Source of the DNA: Luteimonas suaedae
GTDB taxonomy: Bacteria > Pseudomonadota > Gammaproteobacteria > Xanthomonadales > Xanthomonadaceae
Direction: 5' to 3'
Assembly (NCBI RefSeq): GCF_008312895.1
Contig: NZ_VSSP01000002.1
Location: forward strand, 124,001 to 188,000
Length of the DNA: 64,000 nt
Shown here piece after piece: positions 27,533-36,824 of the stretch. A program made the translations under genes and the position numbers. Position 1 is the first letter of the stretch. Each line of letters begins with the position of its first letter. The notes below the pieces were generated by a model. The model had not been told where the DNA came from, did not search any database, and worked only from the letters and a program-made list of their open reading frames with translations.

Positions 27533-27745
27533 ATGGAACGCATCCTGATCGGGGTCGAGCCGGACGAGCACGGCTGGCGCATCCAGCTCGCCGGCATCAC
27601 GCTCGAGCGCAATCTCGAGCAGCCCACCGCGCTGGGCCGCGCCGACGACCTGGCCCGCGAACGCCACGCCTCCACCGGCCTCCCCACCGCAGTGCACATG
27701 CGCATGCTGTGCGGCGACAGGGTGATGCTGGGCATGCACGGCTGA
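27533..27745 (+). CDS. small protein of unknown function, DUF2188-like pattern
   Basis: 70 aa, beginning MERILIGVEPDEHGWRIQL. The order of a strand, GW, a second strand, and a helix DDLARERHASTG followed by a final strand recalls the short DUF2188 fold, but this is weak. GGGA lies close before the ATG. Cytoplasmic by lack of a signal. Confidence 0.5.
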   Translation: MERILIGVEPDEHGWRIQLAGITLERNLEQPTALGRADDLARERHASTGLPTAVHMRMLCGDRVMLGMHG

Positions 27746-27847
27746 GCAGTGCGTTGCCGGGCCAGCGGAGCGCTCGACTCCACGCACGCCAGTGGCGCGC
27801 GCGCCGCGCAGTTGATCCGGCCCATGGACGGCAGGGGCGCAATGCCT

Positions 27848-27886
27848 GCGCAGGAGGCTGGTCGCATCCCTGCGGTGCGCTCCTAC
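27848..27886 (-). repeat. single GTAG-headed REP unit
   Basis: On the reverse strand it reads GTAGGAGCGCACCGCAGGGA and then TGCGACCAGCCTCCTGC. Head and spacing match REP units, but there is only one arm. It lies 33 bp past the end of the D-Ala-D-Ala dipeptidase gene. Confidence 0.6.
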
Positions 27887-27919
27887 ACGGTGTGGGCCAG
27901 ATCGATAGGGGGGACGATC

Positions 27920-28648
27920 CTAGCGGACCGGCACGTCGAACGCGATGTCCGGCGAGGGTTCCGGCTGGAACCCGTAGTGCCACCACTCGCGCTCGTAGTT
28001 GCGGAAGCCGTGCCGCTCTATGGCGGTGCGCAGGCGATGGCGATTGCGCCGTTGCGCCTCACTGGCCGCCGGGCTGTCGGTATGGGCGAGCGGATCGAAG
28101 AAATCGAACGCGGTGCCCATGTCCAGCGGCGTGCAGTCCTGTCCGGACGCATCGCAACGCAGCAGCGTCAGGTCGAGCGTGGCGCCGCGACTGTGGCCGG
28201 AGCGCTCGGCGATGTAGCCGTCATGGACGAGTTCGCCCTTGTCCAGGTTCGGATAGTGTTCCGCCTTGGTGCGCAAGTCGCTCGCGTCCTGCACCCAGTG
28301 CATGAAGTGCCGTACCGCGCGCACCGGCCGATAGCAGTCGTAGATCAGCAGGCGGAATCCCTGCGGACGCAGGTCCGCCTCCACCCGCTGCAGCGCTTCG
28401 GCCACCGGCCGCAGCAGGTAGCAGCGCGGCGCCTCGTAGCCGTCGATCGGCGCGCCGACGAAGTTGTCGCTGCCGGCATAGCGGATGTCCTGGCGGATGT
28501 CGGGCACCAGGCGGTCGATTGCGACCAGCCCCGCCTCCTCCACCGTGCGCGCCGGCGATACCGCCGGCCCGTCCGCGACGGACGCGCACGCCGTCGGCAG
28601 CAGGAGCGCGACCAGCACGATGCGCCAGCGGGATGGCAACGCCTTCAT
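27920..28648 (-). CDS. ddpX: D-alanyl-D-alanine dipeptidase (M15D, VanX/DdpX type), lipoprotein
   Basis: 242 aa. The lipobox PTAC puts the lipidated Cys at about residue 21. The zinc site is complete: SGHSRGATLDL (His and Asp ligands) and EWWHYGF (catalytic Glu and third His ligand); YDCYRPVRAVRHF carries the conserved Arg. It hydrolyses free D-Ala-D-Ala. It is the last gene of an operon with a TonB receptor and a serine hydrolase, with a 4-bp start/stop overlap, pointing to use of peptidoglycan-derived dipeptides as food rather than to vancomycin resistance (no VanH/VanA nearby). Confidence 0.92.
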   Translation of the reverse strand: MKALPSRWRIVLVALLLPTACASVADGPAVSPARTVEEAGLVAIDRLVPDIRQDIRYAGSDNFVGAPIDGYEAPRCYLLRPVAEALQRVEADLRPQGFRLLIYDCYRPVRAVRHFMHWVQDASDLRTKAEHYPNLDKGELVHDGYIAERSGHSRGATLDLTLLRCDASGQDCTPLDMGTAFDFFDPLAHTDSPAASEAQRRNRHRLRTAIERHGFRNYEREWWHYGFQPEPSPDIAFDVPVR

Positions 28649-30318
28649 GGGCAGTCACCGACGCGGACGAAGGCGAGATCCTCGTAGTCGTAGCTGAAGT
28701 CCGCCTGCGGATCGACCTTGGACATGGTCAGTGTCGGCGGCGCATCCGCAGTGTCCGCATCGGCGAACGCCAGCCAGGCCTCGGCATCCACGCTCACCTC
28801 GTCCCAGTCCACCAGCCGGCGCTCGCCGACCCGCATCACCGTGCCGCTCAGCATCGGCGACCTGGCCGCGGCGAAGCGCACGACATCCCCGCGCCGGCAC
28901 ACCGACGCTTCGCCGAACCAGGGATCGCGGTACACGCCGAGCCATGGCGTCATGCTGTCGATGTCCGCGGCCTGCCGCGACGATGTGTCCGGCGCCGAGG
29001 TGCTGCCGTCTTTCCTGTCCGCCGCCGCTTCCGCGGCGATGGCGTCGGCGTAGTCGTCGACCGTGCGGCCGGTCGCCTCCGGCGCGGTGAAGCGCTTCGA
29101 CAGCGCCTGCACCAGCGCGCTGCGCGCGTCCGAGCCGCCGCCGTTCATCAGCACGACGAAGCCCACCCCGAGTTCGGGCAACAGAGTGACCGCCGAATAC
29201 ATGCCCGACAGCGTGCCGGTATGTGAGACCTTGAGCCTGCCGTCGGCATCGTTGAGCCGCCAGCCGTATCCGTAGGCATGAAAGTGCGCGCCGTCCCATT
29301 CGCGCAGGCGCCGCCCGAGGGGCATCGGCGTGTGCGCGGTCCACAATGCCTCGCGCTGCTCTTCCGACAGCCACGGCGCTCCGTCGATCAGTCCGGACCG
29401 CTCCGGCTGTAGCCACATCGTGATCCAGCGCAGCATGTCGTCAAGGCTGCAGCGGATCCCGCCCGCCGCCGCCATCGGCACCGCCGCCACGGTGTCGCCG
29501 TCCTCACGCACCGGCACGTTGCGGCCGTCGATGCGGAGGTGCGGTTGCGCGATATTGCCCACTTCGTCGCGCCGCCACTCTCCGACCCGGCAGCGCTCGA
29601 GGCCCAGGGGCTCGAATAGCTCGCTGCGCAGCAGTGCCTCGTAGGACTCGGCGCCGGCCGCCGCCGCGGCGACCTCGCCGGCGACGATGTACAGCGTGTT
29701 GTCGTAGGCGTAGCGCGAACGGAAGCTGTAGATGGGCTTCAGGTGCGCCATGCCCGCGATCACGTCCTCGCGGGTGAACAGGTTCGGCTCCGGCCACAGC
29801 ATCAGGTCACCGGCGCCCGCACCCAGTCCGCTGTTGTGGATCAGCAGGTCGCGCACCTGGATCTCGCGGGTGACCCACGGATCATGCATGCGGAAGTCCG
29901 GCAGGTGCTTGATCACCGGATCGTCCCAGGCGAGCTTTCCCTGGTCCACCAGCCGCGCCAGCAGCGCGGTGGTCATCGCCTTGCTGTTGGAGGCGATCTT
30001 GAACAGCGTCGCCGGCGTGACCGGCTCGCCGCCGCCCACGCGCAGTTCCCCCACGGTCCGCACGTAGGTGACTTTTCCACCCTCGACCATCCCGACCGCC
30101 AGGCCCGGCAGTTCGAAGCGCGCGACGGCGGCATCGACCTCGGCGTCGATCGCCGCTTGGCGCGTCTCGCCGCCCGACGGCTCGCGGGCGATCGCCCCCT
30201 GCATCGCCTGCGCCAGAAGCAGCGCCGCCATGCACAGGCGGCCGACAGCCGCGCCCCGCTGCACTTTCCCGCGAGGCGCATCGCGCGGCCCCTGGCCTGG
30301 CGCACCCGGGCGCCGCAT
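28645..30318 (-). CDS. serine hydrolase of the class C beta-lactamase / D-aminopeptidase family
   Basis: 557 aa, exported (MAALLLAQAMQGAIA). The catalytic SxxK is SNSK (Ser110, Lys113); the YxN motif is YDN in SRYAYDNTLYIVAG; HTG in VSHTGTLSGM replaces KTG. After residue about 420 follows a C-terminal beta domain seen in DD-peptidase/D-aminopeptidase relatives. It could split D-amino acid-containing peptides in the periplasm, feeding the D-Ala-D-Ala dipeptidase encoded next. A true beta-lactamase role is less likely given the size and the operon. Confidence 0.85.
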   Translation of the reverse strand: MRRPGAPGQGPRDAPRGKVQRGAAVGRLCMAALLLAQAMQGAIAREPSGGETRQAAIDAEVDAAVARFELPGLAVGMVEGGKVTYVRTVGELRVGGGEPVTPATLFKIASNSKAMTTALLARLVDQGKLAWDDPVIKHLPDFRMHDPWVTREIQVRDLLIHNSGLGAGAGDLMLWPEPNLFTREDVIAGMAHLKPIYSFRSRYAYDNTLYIVAGEVAAAAAGAESYEALLRSELFEPLGLERCRVGEWRRDEVGNIAQPHLRIDGRNVPVREDGDTVAAVPMAAAGGIRCSLDDMLRWITMWLQPERSGLIDGAPWLSEEQREALWTAHTPMPLGRRLREWDGAHFHAYGYGWRLNDADGRLKVSHTGTLSGMYSAVTLLPELGVGFVVLMNGGGSDARSALVQALSKRFTAPEATGRTVDDYADAIAAEAAADRKDGSTSAPDTSSRQAADIDSMTPWLGVYRDPWFGEASVCRRGDVVRFAAARSPMLSGTVMRVGERRLVDWDEVSVDAEAWLAFADADTADAPPTLTMSKVDPQADFSYDYEDLAFVRVGDCP

Positions 30319-30341
30319 CGTCCTGTCCAATTCGTCGCCCG

Positions 30342-33221
30342 TCAGAAGAACTTGTACTCGAGCTGCAGGGTATAGGCACGCCCCCTCGGGTCGGCGATGC
30401 GCGGCTCCCAGCCCGCGCCTGCGGCGAAGTCGTTCTGGTGCGCAGTGAACGGCGGATCCTCGTCGAGCAGGTTCCTGATGCCGAAGATCACCTTCAGCGG
30501 ATCGAAGCCGGTATAGCCGACGCTGTAGTTGTAGGTGGTGTAGCTGGACACCCTGGGATCCCATTGCGACGGGATGTAGGTGTCGTTCCTGACGCTGACG
30601 GGAGGCTCGTCGTCGTAGCCATGGCGATAGATCTGGGTGAGGCTGTGGGTCCAGTCGCCACGGAAGTAGCTGAAGTTCAGCGTGTGCTTCCACTTGATCG
30701 GCAGGTTGTAGTAGCGCACGTAGTCGCCGACCAGGTTGTCGGTGTAGGGCAATGCCTCGACACCCTTGGTCCGGAACGAGTCGATGTAGCTGCCGTTGAG
30801 GTTCACGCTCCAGCGCCCGCCGGCCAGCTCGCCCATGAAGTTGGCATCCAGCTCCACGCCCCGCATCTGGCTGCCACCCGAATTGATGTAGCGGCGGTCG
30901 ATGGCGACCACCTCGCCGGCATCATTGCGGATCCAGTTCTCTTGGAACAGGTCGTAGTGCTCGACCAGGATCTCGCGCCGCGCCGGCTGGATCGTGTTGG
31001 TGCGCTCGATGTCCCACCAGTCCAGCGTCATGTTGAACCAGTCGACCGGCGCGATCACCACGCCGAAGCTCTTCTGCTTGGACTCCTCCGGCTGCAGGTC
31101 CGCCTTGCCGCCGAACAGTTCGTCCGGCTGGATCGACTCGCACCCGGGCACCTCGGGGTTGGGCACGCCGCCCGGACAGGTGGCCGGATCGGCCAGATCG
31201 AAGCCGGTGTACGGCAGCTCGCTGACGCCGTTGAACAGCTGGTTGAACGACGGCACCTTGAAGCCGGTGCTGTAGGCGCCGCGGAACGCGAGCGCCTCGA
31301 TCGGCTGGTACTTGAACGACACCTTCGGGTTGGTGGTGCTGCCGAAGCCGTCGTAGCGGTCGTAGCGGCCGGCCAGGGTGACCTCCAGGCTGTCGAAGAC
31401 CGGCAGGTAGACCTCGGCGAACACCGCCTTGATGTCGCGACTGACGTCCTCGAGGATGTTGGCGTCGTCGAACGGCGCGTTGAAGACCGGCCGCCCGTTG
31501 CTACGTTCGTCGCCGTTGAACTTGAACTCCTCGCGGCGCAGGTCGATGCCCGCGGCCGCATAGATCGATCCGCCGGGCAGCGACAGCCCCACGTCGCCGG
31601 AGAAGACGGCGTCGATCTGGGTCACGACCGACTCGCCACCGTACAGCACCACGCCCGTCGCCGAGCCGGCCTCGAGCGCCGCCATCGCCTCCGCCGACTG
31701 CTCCTGCCCCGGCAACAGGAACGGGTTGAGCAGGCCGCTGCCGAGAGCCTCCTGCAGGGCATCGGTGTAGTGGTAGCCGCGGCCCAGCGTCGACTTCGAT
31801 TCGCTGGAGGCGCGCGACAGGCCGACCGCGTAATCCCAACTCCCGACCAGGCCCTCGAACCCCGCCAGCAACCGGTAGGCCTTGGTGTTGGTCGAGATCT
31901 GGCGCGGACCGCAGGCCATGCAGCGCCAGCGATAGGCGATGCGGTCGCCGTAGCTGAGCTGGTCGGCGCCGAAGTAGTCCGCCAGCGCGTCGAAGACCAT
32001 GTCGTAGGATTCGCCGGTGCTCGGATACCAGGTGTCCGGGTTGAAGGCGGCAGTCGCCAACGTGCTCGACGAGATCTGGTTCTGCTCGAAGGTCTTCTCG
32101 ACGTCCACGTCGGAGCCGACGAACTCGACGAAGGCCTCGTGGCGGTCCGACATCTTGAAGGTCGCCCGGCCGATGAAGTCGACGCTCTCCTGGGGCTGTT
32201 GGATGACCGCGGCGGCGGGATAGTCCCAGGCGCAGGCGTAGCGCGAGGAGGGGACGTTCCACAGGCGGTGGTCGTACGGCCCCATCAGGTCGCCGCCGCT
32301 CTCGCAGCCGGCCGCGCCGGGCAGGTTCAGGATGTTGACGGCCGCCTGCAGCGATCCGTCCTCGGGATCGATCACGCCTCCGCCCATCATCGACCCGTCG
32401 TGGTTGAACACCGTCGCGAACGGCGGACCGCGGGTGTCGGGAGACAGGCCGCGCTCGGGCTGGAAGCTGTTGGAGAAATCGCGGTCGGTGCCGCGCAGGA
32501 TCTCGTTCTTCTTGAAGCTCACGGTGCCGAAGACGTTCCAGCGGTCCGTGTCCAGGTCGCCGCCGCCCACCAGCAGGTTGGCACGATGGATGTTGCCGCC
32601 ACCGGCTTCCGTCACGTCGACGAACGCGGAAGCTTCCGCGCCCGTGTAATCGCGCCGGGTGATGAAGTTGATCACGCCGCCGATGGCGTCGGTGCCGTAG
32701 ACGGCCGATGCGCCGTCGCGCAGCACCTCGACCCGGTCGATGGCCGCGAAGGGAATGGAGTTCAGGTCGACCGCCCGCCCCTTGAGCCCGTGCGTGGCGA
32801 CGCGGCGGCCGTTGAGCAGCACCAGGGTCGCGTCGGCGCCCTGCCCGCGCAGGTTGGCGCCGGACACGCCGTTGTTGCCGCGCTGCTCCTCGTGAACGAT
32901 GCCGGCGTTGCTCGACAGGTTGTCGGATCCGTTGCCGGCGATGTTCATGTACATCAGCAGCTGTTCCGCCGAGGTAATGCCCTGCGCCTCGATATCCGCC
33001 TTCTGGAACACCGTGATCGGCAGCTGGCTCTCGACGTCAGTGCGCTTGATGTGCGATCCGGTCACCCTCACGGTGTCCAGCGTCCGGGGCGCGCTCCGCT
33101 CGTCGGGTTCCGGCGGATCGGACGGACTCTCCTGCCCGAGGGCGATCCCCGGACTCAACAGCCCGACCAGGATGGCTGCGGCGAGACGGCTCGGCTTCGA
33201 ATGCGGATATGCGATAGGCAT
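30342..33221 (-). CDS. TonB-dependent receptor, first gene of the serine hydrolase / ddpX operon
   Basis: 959 aa. A signal peptide ends near GIALGQ. TonB box region LDTVRVTGSHIKR; plug motifs LPITVFQKADI, NLRGQGADATLVLLNGRRVA, VEVLRDGASAVYGTDAIGGVINFITRRDY. The barrel ends with LQLEYKFF. It belongs to the same broad class as the receptor at 2459-5440. Partners 23 bp downstream act on D-amino acid peptides, so the ligand may be a muropeptide (inference). The ATG at 33221 is chosen; a strong promoter lies 277 bp upstream, leaving a long leader. Confidence 0.93.
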   Translation of the reverse strand: MPIAYPHSKPSRLAAAILVGLLSPGIALGQESPSDPPEPDERSAPRTLDTVRVTGSHIKRTDVESQLPITVFQKADIEAQGITSAEQLLMYMNIAGNGSDNLSSNAGIVHEEQRGNNGVSGANLRGQGADATLVLLNGRRVATHGLKGRAVDLNSIPFAAIDRVEVLRDGASAVYGTDAIGGVINFITRRDYTGAEASAFVDVTEAGGGNIHRANLLVGGGDLDTDRWNVFGTVSFKKNEILRGTDRDFSNSFQPERGLSPDTRGPPFATVFNHDGSMMGGGVIDPEDGSLQAAVNILNLPGAAGCESGGDLMGPYDHRLWNVPSSRYACAWDYPAAAVIQQPQESVDFIGRATFKMSDRHEAFVEFVGSDVDVEKTFEQNQISSSTLATAAFNPDTWYPSTGESYDMVFDALADYFGADQLSYGDRIAYRWRCMACGPRQISTNTKAYRLLAGFEGLVGSWDYAVGLSRASSESKSTLGRGYHYTDALQEALGSGLLNPFLLPGQEQSAEAMAALEAGSATGVVLYGGESVVTQIDAVFSGDVGLSLPGGSIYAAAGIDLRREEFKFNGDERSNGRPVFNAPFDDANILEDVSRDIKAVFAEVYLPVFDSLEVTLAGRYDRYDGFGSTTNPKVSFKYQPIEALAFRGAYSTGFKVPSFNQLFNGVSELPYTGFDLADPATCPGGVPNPEVPGCESIQPDELFGGKADLQPEESKQKSFGVVIAPVDWFNMTLDWWDIERTNTIQPARREILVEHYDLFQENWIRNDAGEVVAIDRRYINSGGSQMRGVELDANFMGELAGGRWSVNLNGSYIDSFRTKGVEALPYTDNLVGDYVRYYNLPIKWKHTLNFSYFRGDWTHSLTQIYRHGYDDEPPVSVRNDTYIPSQWDPRVSSYTTYNYSVGYTGFDPLKVIFGIRNLLDEDPPFTAHQNDFAAGAGWEPRIADPRGRAYTLQLEYKFF

Positions 33222-33490
33222 GCAGGATTTCCCGGGTAAGTGGAGCGCTGCGAAACGCTGGCGATGCCGCCCGCTGCATGCGTGTGGCAAAGCCATTCGA
33301 GACGTCGACCGCGGAAGCGACCTCGTGCCCTGGAACGCCAGCCCGTCCAGCGATCTCCCGACCGCGATGGACCCTCCATGCCAAACGCGACAACACCCAG
33401 GATTACGCGCTCACCCTCTTCACCGGGACCCGCGCCGGTTCTTTCACCGGTGCGGGTTGCATGTGGCTGCTCCCCGGCCGCCATCCCATT
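33222..33490 (-). other. long 5' leader of the TonB receptor operon
   Basis: If the promoter at 33498-33526 is used, the transcript begins near 33491, giving a leader of about 270 nt. It is GC-rich, codes for nothing recognisable, and may be a site of post-transcriptional control. No known riboswitch class was recognised. Confidence 0.4.
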
Positions 33491-33497
33491 TCATTGC

Positions 33498-33536
33498 TGT
33501 GTAACACGCCCCCTGTAGGGGGTCAATAATCTATTC
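33498..33536 (-). promoter_or_regulatory. promoter P1 with AT-rich near-palindrome (muropeptide regulon motif, copy A)
   Basis: On the reverse strand: GAATAGATTA, then -35 TTGACC (33526-33521), a 17-bp spacer and -10 TACACA (33503-33498). The spacer contains the palindrome CCCCCTGTAGGGGG. AATAATCTATT (33525-33535) is a palindrome with one mismatch. The same arrangement recurs at 38379-38416. Confidence 0.7.
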
Positions 33537-33732
33537 CCCCTGCCGTTTCCGCGGGAAACATCGATTCCAGTCCCACCGAAAAGAAAGGCGGCCCCATACG
33601 CGGGCCGCCAACGGAGGTACTTCGGAAAGCGAGAGCGACAGCCAACTGGCCATGCCTCGGCGCCTGCAGGAAGCGCTACTGCCACAGACGACAGCGGCGC
33701 GCCGAAACGGACTGTCGCCACGTTATGTAGGG
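33537..33732. other. intergenic tail between promoter P1 and the Oar-type receptor
   Basis: About 200 bp with nothing recognised; probably the 3' untranslated end of the receptor gene that follows. No clear terminator was seen. Confidence 0.4.
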
Positions 33733-36700
33733 TCAGAAATTCCAGGTCACCACCAGCTGCGCATAGCGCGGCGACTGCCAGCGGGTGCCGGTGCCGTGCA
33801 GTCCGCGCGTCACGCCCGGGGCGGCTTCGTAGCGCTGGCGCACGTTGATCACCTCCTGGTCGTTGAGCAGGTTGAAGACCGAGAACCGGGCCTTGATGTC
33901 GGTGCCCTCGACCGGCAGCGCCCAAGTCACGTTGGCGCCCAGGTTGTAGGTCCACGGCATGCGGCCACCCGCGCCGCGACCGGCGTACTCGTAGACCCGG
34001 TCGGCGACGGGGCCGGAGCAATTCTGCACGCAGTGCCAGAACGTACCGCCGCCCAGTCCCTCGCTCACGAAGTTGGCCGCCGGGAAGCTGTCGTTGGGCC
34101 AGGTCACGCCAAACTGGTTGATCGGCGCACCAGACATGGCCGTGAGCATTGCACCGAACGACCACTGGTCGTTGAGCGCATAACTGCCCCGCAGCTTGAT
34201 CTGGTGGCGACGGTCGTTGAACAACGGACCGTAATCCTGGTTGTTGGCCGGGTGGTCCCAGTGCTGGACCATGCCGGTGTCGCCATAGTTGGTGTCGGAA
34301 TTGACCGGCCCTTCGTGGTTGCCGTCGGACTTCGACCAGATGTAGGAGGCATTGAACGCCCACTTGCCGTCCCAGGCGCGATCGAGCTGCAGTTCGACCG
34401 ACTTGTAGGTGCGCTTGGGCTCGGAATAGCCGACCACCTGGCCACTCTCGCTCATGATGTATCCGTCCTGCGAGGTGTCGATCGTGATCCAGCCCTCGGT
34501 GTCGCAGCCGATGTTGGCGTCGCCCCAGATGGTCAGCGGCTTGCCGGGGTTGGCGATCGGCCAGATGTTGCCGCCGATCGGGCCGCAGGGCGTATGATTG
34601 ATCCGCACGTCGTCGAGCGCGTTCTTCATGCGGCGATAGGTGGCGTTGACGCCCCACGACCATGCCTGGGTGAGCACGGCCTGGTAGCCCAGGATCGCTT
34701 CGTCCTGATAGACCGCATCGAGATCACTGTCGACGCTCTGCCGAAGGTCGTTTACGACCACGTTGCCGCTGGTGTCAACCGGCCCGATCTGCGCGCCGAT
34801 GATCGGCTCCATGTACGTTCCACCGCCGACCGGGTTTGTCACCTCGCGCCATCCGTCAAGCTCGTAGAACGTCCGCTCGTCGGTGAGCCCACCGGCGAAG
34901 GTGTAGTTGATGTTGTTGGTGACCGGCAGATAGTAACGGCCCAGGTTGCCGAACAGCTTGGCGCCACCGTCGCCCCTCATATCCCAGGAGAAGCCGAGGC
35001 GCGGCGACACAAGATTGTCCATCTTGATAAAGCTGCCGCCGGCAGCAGTCTTGTTGTCGAAGCTGTCCACCCGCACGCCAACGTTGAGCAGGAAGTTGGG
35101 TGTCACACTCCAATTGTCCTCGAGGTAATAGGCGCTAGCGGTGGTCTCGAACACGCCACCGTCCACGCGCCTGCGTGCCATCAGGACTTCGTTCACCCCA
35201 GGTGGAACCACCGCGCCATTGCCCAGTTGGGAGCCTGGCGTCAGGCCGAAGGCGGTGTAGCGCATGCCGGTGGGACCGGGATAGAAGCTGATCCGATCCG
35301 TCGTCATTACCTCGTGGTCGATACCGAATCGCAACTGGTGATCGCCCAGGGTCCACTCGAGATCCAGACGCCCCACTTCGCGCTCGTCCTCGTGCGACAC
35401 GATGGTCGACGTGTTCGGGTGGCAGCCCAGGGCCGGCTCACCCATCGCTACGTAAATGTTTCTATAGGTGGAATCGACGAGCACCTGCTCGCAAGGGCCG
35501 TCGGCCGGCGAGGAAGTGAAGGACTGGCTGCGATTGATGCCGTACATCGCCTTGGCGATGAAGTTCTGCCCGAAGTACCCGGTGTAGGTCAGCGATCCGC
35601 TCTTGCCACCGCTCTCCTCCGCGCTGATGCCGCTCTGCTCGCCGATTTCGTCGCTGTCCCAGTCGTAGAGATAGGTATTTCTTGTGGTTTCGGCTTCATC
35701 CGAGAACGCGAGAAATTCCAGCAGATGATCATCTGTGATGCGCCAATCCATCTTCGCGCCCCAGAAGCCATCGTCCGCTTTCCCCCTATTCCATCGATCG
35801 CTACCGGAACTGGTGTAGAAGTGCGAACTGCTGTCTCGAGCCTCGTACATGGCAAACAGAAACAGCCGGTCGCGAATGATCGGACCCGAGGCCCAGATGT
35901 TGGCCTTGGCGAAGCTGCTGCGGTCGCGGCTGGCGCGATACTCGGCCGCAGTCGGTTGGCCGTCCGAATTCACGCCTTCGAACGAATGGTCGTCCGCCGT
36001 CGCCTTCCATGCCTCCGGCTCGAACGTGAGTTCAATGCCACCCTTGAGCTCGTTGTCACCCGAGCGCGTCACTGCGTTGATCACGCCACCGGTGCTACGA
36101 CCGAACTCGACGGAATAGCCGCCGGTCTTGACCTGGAACTCCTGGAAGAACGCGAACGGAGCGGTGGAAAAACTCTGCCGGCGGTAGAAATCGGTAACGT
36201 TCAGGCCGTTGATGAAGACCGAGTTTTCGGCCACCGACGAGCCGCCGAAAGAGATGCCGCCGAAAGACGAGTTGCCGCTGACGACCCCCGGCGCGATCAG
36301 CGCGACCGAGCTCAGGCTTTGGGCCACCGGCAGCCGCGCCCACTCCTCGCGGGTGATGTTGGTGGCCGACTCAGTGGAACGCACGTCGACGCGGTTGATG
36401 ACCCGCGATCCAATGACCTGCACCGCGCCGAGGTTGGTGACGCCGCCCTCGCTGCCCAGGTTGACCGTGGTGGTGCCCCCTAGCGCCACGTTGACCGACA
36501 CAGCCTCTCCGACAGGCTGGCCGTCGCGGAGCGTCTGCAACGTGTAATTCCCGATGGGAAGTTGGCCGAGGCGGTAGCTGCCATCCGCGCCGACCGTGAC
36601 CCTGCGGCTCAGGCCGGTTCCGACGTTGGTGACCGAGATCTGGTCTCCGGCGGTGGCGCGACCGGCCACCGCACCAGTCACGTTCTGCGCCAGCACCGCC

Positions 36701-36777
36701 GGCGTCGTTGCGGACAAACACGCCCCGAGGGCGAGACAGAGTGCGGCGCGGCGGAACTTGGTGTGGCTGGCCTTCAT
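33733..36777 (-). CDS. Oar-type TonB-dependent receptor with carboxypeptidase-regulatory-like domain
   Basis: 1014 aa. After the signal peptide (ending PAVLAQNV) comes a beta-sandwich carboxypeptidase regulatory-like domain (GAVAGRATAGDQI...GSYRLGQLPIGNYTLQTL, residues 32-85). Then the plug (VQVIGSRVINRVDVRSTES, LPVAQSLSSVALIAPGV, VFINGLNVTDFY, FSTAPFAFFQEFQVKTGGYS, GRSTGGVINAVTRSG) and a barrel ending QLVVTWNF. Oar-like receptors move large ligands or peptides. It lies 47 bp after a transglutaminase-like gene, in the second reverse operon of the muropeptide region. Confidence 0.92.
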   Translation of the reverse strand: MKASHTKFRRAALCLALGACLSATTPAVLAQNVTGAVAGRATAGDQISVTNVGTGLSRRVTVGADGSYRLGQLPIGNYTLQTLRDGQPVGEAVSVNVALGGTTTVNLGSEGGVTNLGAVQVIGSRVINRVDVRSTESATNITREEWARLPVAQSLSSVALIAPGVVSGNSSFGGISFGGSSVAENSVFINGLNVTDFYRRQSFSTAPFAFFQEFQVKTGGYSVEFGRSTGGVINAVTRSGDNELKGGIELTFEPEAWKATADDHSFEGVNSDGQPTAAEYRASRDRSSFAKANIWASGPIIRDRLFLFAMYEARDSSSHFYTSSGSDRWNRGKADDGFWGAKMDWRITDDHLLEFLAFSDEAETTRNTYLYDWDSDEIGEQSGISAEESGGKSGSLTYTGYFGQNFIAKAMYGINRSQSFTSSPADGPCEQVLVDSTYRNIYVAMGEPALGCHPNTSTIVSHEDEREVGRLDLEWTLGDHQLRFGIDHEVMTTDRISFYPGPTGMRYTAFGLTPGSQLGNGAVVPPGVNEVLMARRRVDGGVFETTASAYYLEDNWSVTPNFLLNVGVRVDSFDNKTAAGGSFIKMDNLVSPRLGFSWDMRGDGGAKLFGNLGRYYLPVTNNINYTFAGGLTDERTFYELDGWREVTNPVGGGTYMEPIIGAQIGPVDTSGNVVVNDLRQSVDSDLDAVYQDEAILGYQAVLTQAWSWGVNATYRRMKNALDDVRINHTPCGPIGGNIWPIANPGKPLTIWGDANIGCDTEGWITIDTSQDGYIMSESGQVVGYSEPKRTYKSVELQLDRAWDGKWAFNASYIWSKSDGNHEGPVNSDTNYGDTGMVQHWDHPANNQDYGPLFNDRRHQIKLRGSYALNDQWSFGAMLTAMSGAPINQFGVTWPNDSFPAANFVSEGLGGGTFWHCVQNCSGPVADRVYEYAGRGAGGRMPWTYNLGANVTWALPVEGTDIKARFSVFNLLNDQEVINVRQRYEAAPGVTRGLHGTGTRWQSPRYAQLVVTWNF

Positions 36778-36824
36778 TAGCGGTTCTCCCCAGAACAGGT
36801 GCGTGATGGTTGGCTTGGCGATGG

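Noticed and set aside
27920..28648. Vancomycin resistance (vanX)
   Set aside because: No vanH, vanA or two-component regulator is nearby, and Gram-negative DdpX-type enzymes serve in dipeptide use.
28645..30318. Acquired beta-lactamase resistance gene
   Set aside because: The length, the C-terminal domain and the operon with a TonB receptor and D-Ala-D-Ala dipeptidase argue for a peptide hydrolase; no resistance or mobility genes adjoin.
30438..33239. 933-codon open frame on the forward strand, opposite the TonB receptor
   Set aside because: It is an antisense shadow caused by high GC and codon bias; the protein is a run of Val, Gly, Arg and Asp with no domain, while the reverse strand encodes a clear receptor.
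33155..33484. Leader peptide gene upstream of the TonB receptor (109 codons)
   Set aside because: Composition is Arg/Gly-rich with no conserved pattern and no Shine-Dalgarno; more probably untranslated leader.
33652..36483. 943-codon forward frame opposite the Oar-type receptor
   Set aside because: Shadow of the receptor gene; no start signal and no family resemblance.
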